NCBI RefSeq assembly: GCF_001761465.1
Contig: NZ_CP017479.1
Span: 1,426,001 to 1,490,000 of the forward strand
Direction of reading: 5' to 3'
From: Flavobacterium gilvum
GTDB taxonomy: Bacteria > Bacteroidota > Bacteroidia > Flavobacteriales > Flavobacteriaceae
Length of the DNA stretch: 64,000 bases
Positions 52,437 to 61,271 of the stretch are shown piece by piece. A model generated the notes under the pieces. That model did no database searches. It had not been told where the DNA came from and was given only the letters and a program-made list of their open reading frames with translations. The stretch's first letter is position 1. Every line of letters starts with the position of its first letter. The position numbers were made by a program, and so were the translations under genes.

Positions 52437-53216
52437 TTATTCTTCAGTTGCAGGAGCTTCTTCAGCTTCAACAGCTGGAGCTTCAGCTTCAGCAACAACT
52501 TCAGTAGCATCAGCTTCTTTATCAGAAGTTCTGTTTGCAAGACCATCAATGATAGAAGTAGTTACTAAAGATAAAATTTTCTCAATTGATTTAGAAGCAT
52601 CATCATTTGCAGGGATAACATAATCTACTTCACGTGGATCAGAATTGGTATCAACCATTGCGAAAACTGGAATGTTTAATTTTTGAGCTTCTTTTATTGC
52701 GATGTGTTCAGCTTTGATATCTACTACGAACAATGCGGCAGGAAGTCTAGACATATCTGCGATTGAACCTAAGTTTTTCTCTAATTTAGCACGAAGACGA
52801 TCGATTTGCAATTTTTCTTTCTTAGAAAGAGTGTTGAATGTACCATCTTTCTTCATTTTATCAATAGAAGACATTTTTTTAACTGCCTTTCTGATAGTTA
52901 CGAAGTTAGTAAGCATTCCACCTGGCCATCTTTCAGTGATGTAAGGCATGTTTGCAGCTTTTGCTTTGTCAGCAACGATGTCTTTAGCTTGTTTTTTGGT
53001 AGCTACGAATAAAATTTTTCTACCTGATGCAGCGATTTTTTTCAAAGCTTCATTTGCCTCTTCTATTTTTGCTGCAGTTTTATATAGATTGATAATGTGA
53101 ATACCATTACGCTCCATATAAATGTAAGGAGCCATGTTTGGATCCCATTTTCTAGTCATGTGTCCGAAATGAACACCTGCTTCTAGTAATTCTTTTACTT
53201 CTACTTTGTTTGACAT
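52437..53216 (-). CDS. rpsB: 30S ribosomal protein uS2
   Basis: 259 residues. VKELLEAGVHFGHMTRKWDPNM at the start, FVATKKQAKD and YITERWPGGMLTN, then the PVFAMVDTNSDPREVDYVIPANDDA signature. The last about 30 residues are an Ala/Glu-rich acidic extension beyond the E. coli length. Confidence 0.97.
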   Translation of the reverse strand: MSNKVEVKELLEAGVHFGHMTRKWDPNMAPYIYMERNGIHIINLYKTAAKIEEANEALKKIAASGRKILFVATKKQAKDIVADKAKAANMPYITERWPGGMLTNFVTIRKAVKKMSSIDKMKKDGTFNTLSKKEKLQIDRLRAKLEKNLGSIADMSRLPAALFVVDIKAEHIAIKEAQKLNIPVFAMVDTNSDPREVDYVIPANDDASKSIEKILSLVTTSIIDGLANRTSDKEADATEVVAEAEAPAVEAEEAPATEE

Positions 53217-53459
53217 TTTTGTACTAGTTTACGTTCTGTTGAATTAGCAATGTCCCGTTTTGGATTTAATGATTTAAAAATTCAAAGATTTAAAAATTTC
53301 AGTTGAAATCTTTTAATTATTCAATCTTTTAATCTTTCAATCTCGGTTTCATTTAGATGCTAAACTAATCTCCAACCTCGGCTGGACAACAACAACATTG
53401 TTTTAAAATTTTTAATACATTCTCCAAAGTCTTGTATAAATGATACAAGACAGGTAATA
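53217..53459. other. rpsI-rpsB intergenic region with AT repeat and hairpin
   Basis: Holds an inverted AT repeat (about 53261-53343; GATTTAAAAATTCAAAGATT and TCTTTTAATCTTTCAATCT) and, close behind rpsI, a 9-bp hairpin GTCTTGTAT/ATACAAGAC (53429-53451) without a good T run. No TAnnTTTG element was found on the minus strand, so rpsB may be read from the rplM promoter, or the leader holds an undetected promoter. Confidence 0.5.
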
Positions 53460-53846
53460 TTAACGTTTAGAGAATTGGAATCTCTTACGAGCTTTCTTCT
53501 GACCGAATTTCTTACGTTCAACCATTCTTGGGTCTCTTGTTAATAAACCTTCTGGTTTCAAGATAGATCTGTTTTCAGCACCTACTTCACACATTACGCG
53601 TGCCAATGCCATTCTTACAGCTTCTGCTTGACCATTAGAACCACCTCCGTAAACGTTTACTTTTACGTCAAAGTTTGATGCATTTTCTGTCATAGACAGT
53701 GGTTGCAAAACTTTGTATTGTAAAGTTGCAGTTGGGAAATAAGTTGCGAATGGTTTTTTGTTTACAGTGATTACTCCAGTTCCTTCAGAAACATAAACAC
53801 GTGCAACAGCGGTTTTTCTTCTACCGATTTTGTGAATAACTCCCAT
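53460..53846 (-). CDS. rpsI: 30S ribosomal protein uS9
   Basis: 128 residues. HKIGRRKTAVARVYV at the start, GGSNGQAEAVRMALAR, and the basic C-terminus RKKFGQKKARKRFQFSKR that reaches the P-site tRNA. Its ATG overlaps the rplM stop by one base (TAATG). Confidence 0.97.
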   Translation of the reverse strand: MGVIHKIGRRKTAVARVYVSEGTGVITVNKKPFATYFPTATLQYKVLQPLSMTENASNFDVKVNVYGGGSNGQAEAVRMALARVMCEVGAENRSILKPEGLLTRDPRMVERKKFGQKKARKRFQFSKR

Positions 53847-54301
53847 TACTTAAGATCGTTTAGGTTAACAGTTCTAGGTTTTTGAGCTCCGTGTTTATGC
53901 TCAGATCCTACAACAACATTTAAATTTCTAAAAAGTTCAGCTCCTAATTTGTTTTTAGGTAACATTCCTTTTACGGCTTTCTCTACTAATAATGCAGGGT
54001 TTTTAGCTTGCATAACTTTAGCAGTTAAACTTCTTTGTCCTCCAGGGTAACCAGTGTGACGGATGTATGTTTTTTCATCCAATTTGTTACCTGTAAGGTT
54101 GATTTTTTCTGAGTTGATAACAATTACGTTATCTCCACAGTCTACGTGTGGTGTGTAACTTGGCTTGTATTTACCTCTCAAAATCATAGCGACTTTTGAA
54201 GCAAGACGACCTAAGTTATGACCATCAGCGTCTACAACAATCCATTCTTTTGTAGAATTGGCTTTTGTTGCTGAAATTGTCTTGTAGCTTAATGCGTTCA
54301 C
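53846..54301 (-). CDS. rplM: 50S ribosomal protein uL13
   Basis: 151 residues. EWIVVDADGHNLGRLASKVA, TPHVDCGDNVIVIN, HTGYPGGQR and AVKGMLPKNKLG signatures. First gene of rplM-rpsI, behind a good promoter. Confidence 0.97.
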   Translation of the reverse strand: MNALSYKTISATKANSTKEWIVVDADGHNLGRLASKVAMILRGKYKPSYTPHVDCGDNVIVINSEKINLTGNKLDEKTYIRHTGYPGGQRSLTAKVMQAKNPALLVEKAVKGMLPKNKLGAELFRNLNVVVGSEHKHGAQKPRTVNLNDLK

Positions 54302-54346
54302 AATAATATATTTTAATTAAACATTCCATCCCCAATAAAGGGGTTG

Positions 54347-54376
54347 CAAAAGTACAATTAATTATTTTAAATCCAA
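54347..54376 (-). promoter_or_regulatory. rplM promoter with 5' leader hairpin
   Basis: Minus strand: TTG (54374-54376), 19-base spacer, TACTTTTG (54347-54354). The transcript should begin close to CCCCTTTATTGGGG, a short hairpin at the 5' end of the mRNA, 30 bases before the ATG. Confidence 0.65.
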
Positions 54377-54584
54377 ATAGCTTATTTGAATATTTTTTTG
54401 AGGGCTTTATGCTGATTATCAAATGTATATTTGCTGTGAGATTTATTTGGTGAAATATTTTCCCGGAATATTTTTTTTTGATATTGTATTTTTTTGTAAT
54501 TTTCGTTTTTATCTTATCAATAGTCTGTCAAATTTTAAATATTTATTAAATAACAGCGAGTTTTGATTAATTCTTTGTTATTTT

Positions 54585-54599
54585 GTTCTTACTAAGAAC
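54585..54599. promoter_or_regulatory. Inverted repeat upstream of the LacI-type gene
   Basis: GTTCTT-ACT-AAGAAC, perfect 6-bp arms, 27 bases before the ATG. It may be an operator for autoregulation. No TAnnTTTG match was found nearby; the rest of 54302-54626 is AT-rich. Confidence 0.35.
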
Positions 54600-54626
54600 G
54601 TACAGTACTTAAATACCTTATTTCCA

Positions 54627-55646
54627 ATGAAAGCAAAAGCTACATTAAAACAAATTGCAAGAGAACTTGATGTATCGGTATCGACTGTTTCCAAAGCGCT
54701 TAATGACAGCCCTGAGATTAGCGAACAAACAAAAAACAGAATAAAAGAATACGCCAAATTAAAAAATTACAAGCCCAATGTTATCGGTTTGAATCTTAAA
54801 AACCGTAAAACAAAAACTATTGGAGTCATCATCCCTAATATATTGAATTCATTTTTCGCAAAAGTTTTCAGCGGTATAGAAAAGGTGGCAGATGAGAATG
54901 GTTATAATGTAATTATGTGTATTTCGAATGAGTCTTTGGAAAAAGAAGCTCATACACTCGAAATGTTGAGCAACGGAACTATTGACGGATTTGTTTTGTC
55001 AATTTCTGAAGAGGCTCAGAAACAGCAGGAATACAACCATTTGAAAGAAATTATCAATGAGGGAACTCCAATTGTAATGTTTGACAGAACCACCGATGAA
55101 GTAGAATGTGACAAAGTGATTGTTGATGATTTTGATTCTGGACATGATGCTACACAACATTTAATAGATCTAGGATGTAAAAATATTGCTTTGATTTCAT
55201 CTGCAGATAATCTGAGTGTTGGAAAATTAAGAGCCGAAGGATATTTAAAAGCACTGAAAGATAATAATATACCCGTAAATGAGAATATTATTATAAGAAG
55301 TGACTCAGAAATGGATTTTGCTGAGAAAATTAATGACTTGTATTCGAATAATCTTGTTGATGGAGTTTTTGCCCTAGACGAAAATGATTCGGTTGCAGCA
55401 TTAAAAATCGGAGTGAAAAAAGGATATAAGATACCAAGAGATCTTAAAATAATTGGTTTCGCTGATGGAATTCTTGCTTCCAGACGATTATCTCCTAGTT
55501 TGACAACTGTGAGTCAGCACGGTATTGAAATTGGAGAAGTTGCTGTAAAATTGCTGATCGACAGATTGGAATCAAAAGATGAGCACAAACCTTATGAAAC
55601 CGTTATCATCAAAACACAACTAAAAGAAAGAGAGTCTACCAAGTAG
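54627..55646 (+). CDS. LacI-family transcriptional regulator
   Basis: 339 residues. N-terminal helix-turn-helix ATLKQIARELDVSVSTVSKALND (about 5-27) with hinge KNYKPNVIGLNLK, then a periplasmic-binding-like sensor domain (TIGVIIPNILNSFFAKV to SLTTVSQHGIEIGEVAVKLL). LacI proteins usually respond to sugars. No sugar gene is adjacent, so targets are unknown. Confidence 0.92.
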   Translation: MKAKATLKQIARELDVSVSTVSKALNDSPEISEQTKNRIKEYAKLKNYKPNVIGLNLKNRKTKTIGVIIPNILNSFFAKVFSGIEKVADENGYNVIMCISNESLEKEAHTLEMLSNGTIDGFVLSISEEAQKQQEYNHLKEIINEGTPIVMFDRTTDEVECDKVIVDDFDSGHDATQHLIDLGCKNIALISSADNLSVGKLRAEGYLKALKDNNIPVNENIIIRSDSEMDFAEKINDLYSNNLVDGVFALDENDSVAALKIGVKKGYKIPRDLKIIGFADGILASRRLSPSLTTVSQHGIEIGEVAVKLLIDRLESKDEHKPYETVIIKTQLKERESTK

Positions 55647-55659
55647 AAATTAATCATAA

Positions 55660-55697
55660 AAAAAGGCAATCAAAACTAAAAACTTGATTGCCTTTTT
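55660..55697 (+). terminator. Terminator of the LacI-type gene (bidirectional)
   Basis: 14-bp stem AAAAAGGCAATCAA/TTGATTGCCTTTTT, 10-base loop; serves the convergent gene at 55728 as well. Confidence 0.88.
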
Positions 55698-55727
55698 TAT
55701 TTTTATGCTAATGGGGTTTTGGAATTA

Positions 55728-56162
55728 TTATTTGTTCTTTTTTCCATTGCCCTTATTTCCATTGTCTTTATCGTCTTTGTCTTTATGTGAATCCGATTCG
55801 TACTCTTTTTCGATTTTTTTCACATCTCCGTGAGAAACTGATTTTCCAGGTTTGTATTTTGTTTTGTGTACAGAATTATCTTTCCATGGGTTGTCTCCTT
55901 CAAAATCAAAATCATTGTAACTTCCAACTAGTCTAATGGATGTAGGTAAAGTGACAACGGTTGTCCAAGTGGCTCCTCGTAGGTAAGTGTATCTTTTTAC
56001 CACAGGGTCAAAATACACATTGGCTTCCGGATAGTATCTGTATTTTTTCTTAACTCCATACGCTTTTGCGTGTGCAGGAGGGTTTTGTGCATTAACGGCA
56101 TAAGTGCCTACTCCAATAAAAAATACAAAAAACAAAATAATCGTTTTGATCGTTTTTTTCAT
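55728..56162 (-). CDS. Small secreted protein with charged tail
   Basis: 144 residues. Signal peptide ending YAVNAQ. The middle (YRYYPEANVYFDPVVKRYTYLRGATWTTVVTLP) has a Tyr-rich beta pattern seen in small periplasmic Bacteroidota proteins. The last about 35 residues are almost only Lys, Asp, Gly, Asn and Ser. Function unknown. Confidence 0.7.
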   Translation of the reverse strand: MKKTIKTIILFFVFFIGVGTYAVNAQNPPAHAKAYGVKKKYRYYPEANVYFDPVVKRYTYLRGATWTTVVTLPTSIRLVGSYNDFDFEGDNPWKDNSVHKTKYKPGKSVSHGDVKKIEKEYESDSHKDKDDKDNGNKGNGKKNK

Positions 56163-56478
56163 AATAAGATTCTTTAGTTAATAAATGGTTTAAAAATCAG
56201 GTGATTAAAGATAATAAATTAGTCTTAAACTTTATGCGTTTTTTTTTAAATGAAACTTTTCTTTAAAAGTATCATTATGTTTTGGGTAGGATTGTAAATA
56301 ATGATTATTTGATGGCTTTTTGTCGTACGAAGAATAAAAAAGAAAAAATGCCCAATTTGCAATGAGCAAGTTTCTATTGTTTTCTATATTTGAAAAAATA
56401 TGTAGAGGTATTTATCATATATATTAAGAGTTTATAAAATGGCAAAGGGAAAAATAAAACAAAGCATAAATTAAAAAT
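56163..56478. other. 316-bp intergenic region with one promoter candidate
   Basis: TATATTTG at 56385-56392 (plus strand) could drive the SGNH hydrolase, 86 bases before its ATG; the TTG nearest to the -33 position is 25 bases away. Nothing else recognised. Confidence 0.35.
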
Positions 56479-57324
56479 ATGAAGCATATAATCGTAAGAG
56501 CAAGTATCTTTTTGTTGACAATTGGGTTTAATGGATTTGCACAGCAGATTGTTCCAAAAGTAAAAGTAACAGACAATGAAAAAACACTAAACTCACAATG
56601 GAAAGGAAAACGGGTGGCTTTTCTTGGGGATTCGATGACGGATAAACGTCGTGTTGGAACTACTTGTGTGTATTGGGAATATCTAAATGAATTGATGGGA
56701 ATAGAGCCTTCTGTATATGGCATCAGCGGAAATCAGTGGAATGATATTTATAAACAATCTCTGAAACTGCATGATGAAAAAGGAACGAATGTTGACGTCA
56801 TACTGATTTTTGCAGGTACAAATGACTATAACCACAATGTTTCATTAGGTGATTTTTTTAGCGAAGTGACAAAACAAACCAACTTTAACGGAAATGTGGT
56901 GACTCGTAAATACAGGACTCCAAACCTGAATGATTCAACCTTTTGTGGACGTATTAATAAAGCGATGTCTTACCTGAAGAATAATTTTCCGCAACAGCAA
57001 ATTGTTATTATGACACCTATTCACAGGGGTTACGCTAAGTTTAACGAGAAGAATGTACAACCTGACGAAAACTATGCTAATGGAGAGGGTTTGTATATTG
57101 ATTCCTATGTTGATGTTTTGAAAAAGGCGGCTTCCTATTGGGCGGTTCCGTTGATTGACCTCTATTCTACAAGTGGTCTGTTTCCAATGGCGGATGAACA
57201 ATCGCAATATTTTGCAAACAAAGATACCGATAGACTACATCCCAATGCACTTGGTGATTATCGTCTAGCAAAAACCATTCAATATCAATTATTGGCATTG
57301 CCTTCGGGTTTTGTTACGGAATAG
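56479..57324 (+). CDS. Secreted SGNH/GDSL hydrolase
   Basis: 281 residues with a signal peptide ending FNGFAQ. Block I VAFLGDSMT (Ser about 53), block II GISGNQW (Gly), block III FAGTNDY (Asn) and block V DTDRLHPN (Asp and His) are all present, so the catalytic set is complete. SGNH enzymes deacylate polysaccharides or lipids; substrate unknown. An inverted repeat of the CGCAAAG family follows. Confidence 0.9.
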   Translation: MKHIIVRASIFLLTIGFNGFAQQIVPKVKVTDNEKTLNSQWKGKRVAFLGDSMTDKRRVGTTCVYWEYLNELMGIEPSVYGISGNQWNDIYKQSLKLHDEKGTNVDVILIFAGTNDYNHNVSLGDFFSEVTKQTNFNGNVVTRKYRTPNLNDSTFCGRINKAMSYLKNNFPQQQIVIMTPIHRGYAKFNEKNVQPDENYANGEGLYIDSYVDVLKKAASYWAVPLIDLYSTSGLFPMADEQSQYFANKDTDRLHPNALGDYRLAKTIQYQLLALPSGFVTE

Positions 57325-57368
57325 GTGGTGAAATCTAAATGTCACGCAATGTCGTTTTCTAAAAAAAG

Positions 57369-57436
57369 TTCTCGCAAAGACGCAAAGACGCAAAGTTTCA
57401 AACCTATTCCTTTGCGTCTTTGCGACTTAGCGAGAA
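57369..57436. repeat. Inverted repeat, CGCAAAGACG family (copy)
   Basis: Left TTCTCGCAAAGACGCAAAG and right CTTTGCGTCTTTGCG...CGAGAA arms. Same family as 33325-33392. Confidence 0.8.
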
Positions 57437-57511
57437 AATAAAAAGTTTTAATTAGGAATTCTTGAAAAATAAAATTTCTAAGCTATCCCATATTATGACT
57501 GAAATCTAAAA

Positions 57512-60409
57512 TCAATGTGCTTCCAGCCAGTCTTTTCCTGAACCTATTTCAACATCCAATGGAACATCCATTTTGAAGGCGTTTTCCATTTCGTATTTAA
57601 TCATCGGTTTGATTTTTTCGAGTTCCGAATTGTGGACATCAAACACAAGCTCATCATGAACCTGAAGCAACATTTTAGATTTCCAGTTTTCAGTCGTTAA
57701 TTTTTTGTGGATATTAATCATCGCAATTTTGATGATGTCGGCGGCGCTTCCTTGAATTGGAGCGTTTACAGCATTTCGTTCTGCTGCACCACGGACAACG
57801 GCATTCGCCGAATTGATATCTTTCAAATAACGTCTTCTTCCGGAAATAGTCTGTACGTAACCATGTTTTCGGGCAAAATCCACTTGATTAGACATGTATG
57901 ATTTTAATTTCGGGTAAGTTGTGTAATAAGCATCAATCAACTCCGCACTTTCTTTTCGCGAAAGCGAGGTTTGGTTACTCAATCCAAATGCCGAAACACC
58001 ATATATAATTCCGAAGTTCACCGTTTTGGCGTTGCTTCGTTGTTCTTTTGTTACTTCATCTAATCCAATATGGAAAACTTTTGCAGCAGTACTTCTGTGA
58101 ATGTCTTCTTTGTTTTGGAAGGCTTTAATCATGTTTTCTTCTCCAGATAAAGCAGCGATAATACGCAATTCTATTTGCGAATAATCCGCAGAAACCAAAG
58201 TGTAATTTTCGTCACGGGCAACAAAAGCTTTTCGGATTAATCGTCCTCTTTCGGTACGGATTGGGATGTTTTGCAAGTTCGGATTGTTCGAACTCAAACG
58301 TCCCGTTGCAGCAACGGTTTGCATATAATCGGTGTGAACGCGACCTGTTTTGGAGTCAACTTGTGTGGGAAGTGCATCGATATAAGTACTTTGCAGTTTG
58401 ACCATTTGACGCCATTCGAGAATGTCACGAACAATTTCGTTGTCATTGGCCAGATAGGATAAAACCTCTTCGCCAGTGGCATATTGACCGGTTTTGGTTT
58501 TCTTTTGTTTGGCTCCGCCAATTTTTAATTTTTCGAATAAAATATCGCCCAACTGTTTTGGGGAAGCCAAATTGAATTTCTCACCAGCAGTTTCATATAT
58601 TTTTTGTTCCAATGCATTGCTTTCGGCAGCCATTTCAACAGACATCGATTTTAAAAAGGGAACGTCGAGATTGATCCCTTCCAATTCCATTGCGGCCAAA
58701 ACCGGGATTAACGGGATTTCGATTTCCTCGAATAATTTTTTGGTTTCGGCTTTGTCGAGAATCGGGCTAAAATTTTGCTTTAATTGAAAGGTAATGTCGG
58801 CATCTTCGGCGGCGTATTCTTTGATGTCTTCCAAGGCGACTTCACGCATTGATTTTTGACCTTTTCCTTTTTTGCCAATTAAATCTTCTATGGATTTTGG
58901 TGAATATTTCAAATAGGTTTCCGATAAAACGTCCATATTGTGGCGCATATCGGGATTGATTAGATAATGCGCAATCATCGTGTCAAACAATTTCCCTTTT
59001 ATTTGAACACCATAATTCGAAAGAATTTTTAAATCGTATTTTACGTTTTGACCAATTTTTTCGATGTTTTCATTTTCAAAGAAAGGTTTGAATTTGTCCG
59101 CCAAAGCTTGTGCTTCTACCTGATTTTCAGGAAACGGAACATAAAATGCTTTTCCTTTTTCATACGAGAATGACATTCCAACAAGTTCAGCGTTCAAAGC
59201 ATCAATTCCGGTAGTTTCGGTGTCGAAACAAACCGAAGTTTGTTGAAGTAAATTTTGCAAAAGTAATTTTACGGCAAAATCACCTTGAATACTTTGATAA
59301 AAATGTTCGGTATTTTCTAAAGTCGCGTAATGCGAATTTGATTTTACCTCGCCGGTTTCTTCATCGGAAAAACCGAATAAATCAAATTGGTCTTCGTTGG
59401 ATTTTTTAGCGGAAACTTTTTTAACTATTTTTTCATTGTCATTGATATTGTCATTGCCATTGATATTGTCATTGCCATTGATATTTCCATTACCATTAGT
59501 GTCTATTTCGTCATATTCTTTTCCGGTTCCAAAGAATTTGTCAAACTGCGTTTTCATTTGACGGAATTCCAGTTCCTGAAATAATTCGTCTGTTTTTTCG
59601 ACATCGGGTTTTGATAATTCGTAGTCGGCAGCATTAAACTGAACCGGACAATCGAGTAGGATAGCGGCTAGTTTTTTGGACAAAATACCTTTGTCTGCAT
59701 TGGCTTCAATTTTGTCTTTTATGGCGCCTTTTAATTGGTGGGTGTTTGCCAAAAGGTTTTCCATTGACCCAAATTCCTTGAGTAATTTTTTGGCTGTTTT
59801 TTCGCCAACTCCAGGTAATCCAGGAATATTATCGGCGGCATCGCCCATCATTCCAAGGTAATCTATTACTTGTTCGGGACGTTCTATTTCGAATTTTTCT
59901 AAAACCTCTGGGATTCCCCATATTTCGATGTCGTTCCCCATTCTTGCGGGTTTGTACATAAAAATATTCTCTGAAACTAATTGGGCAAAATCTTTATCAG
60001 GAGTTACCATAAAGACTTTGAAATCTTCTTTTTCGGCTTGTTTTGCCAAAGTTCCAATCAAGTCGTCGGCTTCAAATCCCGGAACCTCAATAATCGGAAT
60101 GTGCATTGCTTTTAATAATTCCTGAATATAAGGAACGGCAATTTTTATGGCTTCGGGGGTTTCATCGCGGTGTGCTTTGTATTCCTGATACATTTCGTAG
60201 CGATACGTGCTTCCGCCTTTGTCGAAAGCTACTGCAAGATGGTCGGGTTTTTCTCTTTTGATTACATCCATTAATGCATTCATAAATCCCATAATGGCCG
60301 ATGTGTCCATTCCTTTGGAATTGATTCTTGGGTTTTTTATAAAGGCAAAATAACCACGAAAGATAAGCGCGTAAGCGTCGAGTAGAAAAAGTCGTTTTTG
60401 AGCAGACAT
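57512..60409 (-). CDS. polA: DNA polymerase I
   Basis: 965 residues. 5'-nuclease domain (1-290; LLDAYALIFRGYFAF, EADDLIGTLA, GDAADNIPG). The 3'-5' exonuclease domain (about 365-545) keeps the DxE motif in CFDTETTGID, so proofreading is probably active. Polymerase motifs: A LVSADYSQIELRI, B RSNAKTVNFGIIYG, C LQVHDELVFDV. The linker between nuclease and exonuclease domains (about 305-330) contains an Asn-Gly-Asp/Ile repeat coded by an 18-bp tandem repeat, which makes it longer than usual. It fills gaps and removes RNA primers. Confidence 0.97.
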   Translation of the reverse strand: MSAQKRLFLLDAYALIFRGYFAFIKNPRINSKGMDTSAIMGFMNALMDVIKREKPDHLAVAFDKGGSTYRYEMYQEYKAHRDETPEAIKIAVPYIQELLKAMHIPIIEVPGFEADDLIGTLAKQAEKEDFKVFMVTPDKDFAQLVSENIFMYKPARMGNDIEIWGIPEVLEKFEIERPEQVIDYLGMMGDAADNIPGLPGVGEKTAKKLLKEFGSMENLLANTHQLKGAIKDKIEANADKGILSKKLAAILLDCPVQFNAADYELSKPDVEKTDELFQELEFRQMKTQFDKFFGTGKEYDEIDTNGNGNINGNDNINGNDNINDNEKIVKKVSAKKSNEDQFDLFGFSDEETGEVKSNSHYATLENTEHFYQSIQGDFAVKLLLQNLLQQTSVCFDTETTGIDALNAELVGMSFSYEKGKAFYVPFPENQVEAQALADKFKPFFENENIEKIGQNVKYDLKILSNYGVQIKGKLFDTMIAHYLINPDMRHNMDVLSETYLKYSPKSIEDLIGKKGKGQKSMREVALEDIKEYAAEDADITFQLKQNFSPILDKAETKKLFEEIEIPLIPVLAAMELEGINLDVPFLKSMSVEMAAESNALEQKIYETAGEKFNLASPKQLGDILFEKLKIGGAKQKKTKTGQYATGEEVLSYLANDNEIVRDILEWRQMVKLQSTYIDALPTQVDSKTGRVHTDYMQTVAATGRLSSNNPNLQNIPIRTERGRLIRKAFVARDENYTLVSADYSQIELRIIAALSGEENMIKAFQNKEDIHRSTAAKVFHIGLDEVTKEQRSNAKTVNFGIIYGVSAFGLSNQTSLSRKESAELIDAYYTTYPKLKSYMSNQVDFARKHGYVQTISGRRRYLKDINSANAVVRGAAERNAVNAPIQGSAADIIKIAMINIHKKLTTENWKSKMLLQVHDELVFDVHNSELEKIKPMIKYEMENAFKMDVPLDVEIGSGKDWLEAH
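59441..59494. repeat. 18-bp tandem repeat inside polA
   Basis: Three units of ATTGATATTGTCATTGCC (the third has 2 changes), coding for NINGND-type hexapeptides in the interdomain linker. Unit length is a multiple of three, so copy changes keep the frame. Confidence 0.9.
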
Positions 60410-60524
60410 ATTGAAATAATTAGTCTGTAAAAATAGGCAATTGCCTTTTAAAAATGAATTTGTGTATGAAATTTATAAACGAAGGAGTTGAAGTTTGTTT
60501 GAGGGTTTTATGCAGTTTTGATAT

Positions 60525-60620
60525 TCCCCTCCTCTGGAGGGGTGCCCGAAGGGCGGGGTGGTAAATAGTATAGTGCAGAACACCCCGGCTTGCAGCCACC
60601 CCTCTTAGAAAGAGGGGAAT
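60525..60620. repeat. Long GC-rich inverted element (CCCCTCC family, copy 2)
   Basis: Contains CCCCTCCTCTGGAGGGG, GCCCGAAGGGC, then an inverse half with CACCCCGGCTTGCAGCC and CCCCTCTT-AGAA-AGAGGGG. The two halves are complementary, so the whole can fold back. It stands out in GC against the AT-rich surroundings. Confidence 0.75.
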
Positions 60621-60684
60621 GACAAACTAAGAGGAGAATTCGTTACTGAAATAGATGTTTCTAAAAAAGTAGAATGTTTCTCTT

Positions 60685-60766
60685 TAGCCCCGATGGGAAC
60701 GGCATCCTGTGGTCCCGGGGTTCGGGGCCACAGATACAGTGGACAGCGGGAACCATCTCTCCTAAA
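60685..60766 (+). ncRNA. Structured GC-rich element, Flavo-1-like candidate
   Basis: AGCCCCGATGGGAACGGCATCC, a 10-bp stem CTGTGGTCCC/GGGGCCACAG (one G-T pair), then GATACAGTGGACAGCGGGAA. The outer CCCG can pair with CGGG. I recall this motif as a frequent intergenic element of Flavobacterium, similar to the Flavo-1 RNA; assignment is from memory. It is flanked by AATGTTTCT at 60673-60681 and 60773-60781. Orientation is given by the motif; transcription is not shown. Confidence 0.5.
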
Positions 60767-60848
60767 AAGCCAAATGTTTCTGCTCCTAAAAATAATCAGG
60801 AAAGTCTATGTCCGTTAAGGGAAAGTTAAACTTTTGTGGAGCCGTAAA

Positions 60849-60884
60849 TCTTCATTTTGTCTTCATTTTGTGGTTATACATTTG
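60849..60884 (+). promoter_or_regulatory. Tandem 11-bp boxes and promoter of small secreted protein 1
   Basis: Two identical head-to-tail 11-mers TCTTCATTTTG (60849-60859, 60860-60870), 6 bases, then TACATTTG (60877-60884). An 11-bp direct repeat over the -33 region is the usual form of an OmpR/PhoB-type activator site. The arrangement is the same at 63423-63458. Confidence 0.7.
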
Positions 60885-60927
60885 AACTAATTAAATAACT
60901 TATTATTAATTCAAAATTTTAAAAGTC

Positions 60928-61116
60928 ATGAGAAATTTATTGATGTTATTAGTAGCAGTTTTAGGTACAGGCGTTATGGTTCATGCATTTCCTGCAAAAG
61001 GAGAAAAAGCAACTTCGGCTAAAGAAGTTACAATGAGAAAACACCACAAACACAATAAAGCCAAAAAAGAACAAAAAACTGCAACACCCCAAGCCCCAAG
61101 TGCTAATGCGAAATAA
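60928..61116 (+). CDS. Tiny secreted Lys/His-rich protein 1
   Basis: 62 residues. Signal peptide (MRNLLMLLVAVLGTGVMVHA) and a mature part of about 42 residues rich in Lys, His, Ala and Gln (RKHHKHNKAKKEQK). Paralogue of the protein at 63501. Composition resembles the acid-shock protein Asr of enterobacteria, without proof of relation. It lies upstream of a two-component system and has tandem boxes in its promoter. Confidence 0.8.
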   Translation: MRNLLMLLVAVLGTGVMVHAFPAKGEKATSAKEVTMRKHHKHNKAKKEQKTATPQAPSANAK

Positions 61117-61271
61117 CAATTGATTTTTTTGTTTTGTTTGTGTAAGAGTAATAATGTAGACAAAACAAAAAGATTGATTTGTGGAAGTCAGTAGAGAAAT
61201 TTGCTGACTTTTTTGTATTTTAGAGAGGTCGAAATTTTATGAGTGAATATGTTTTTAAATTGAAATGAACT

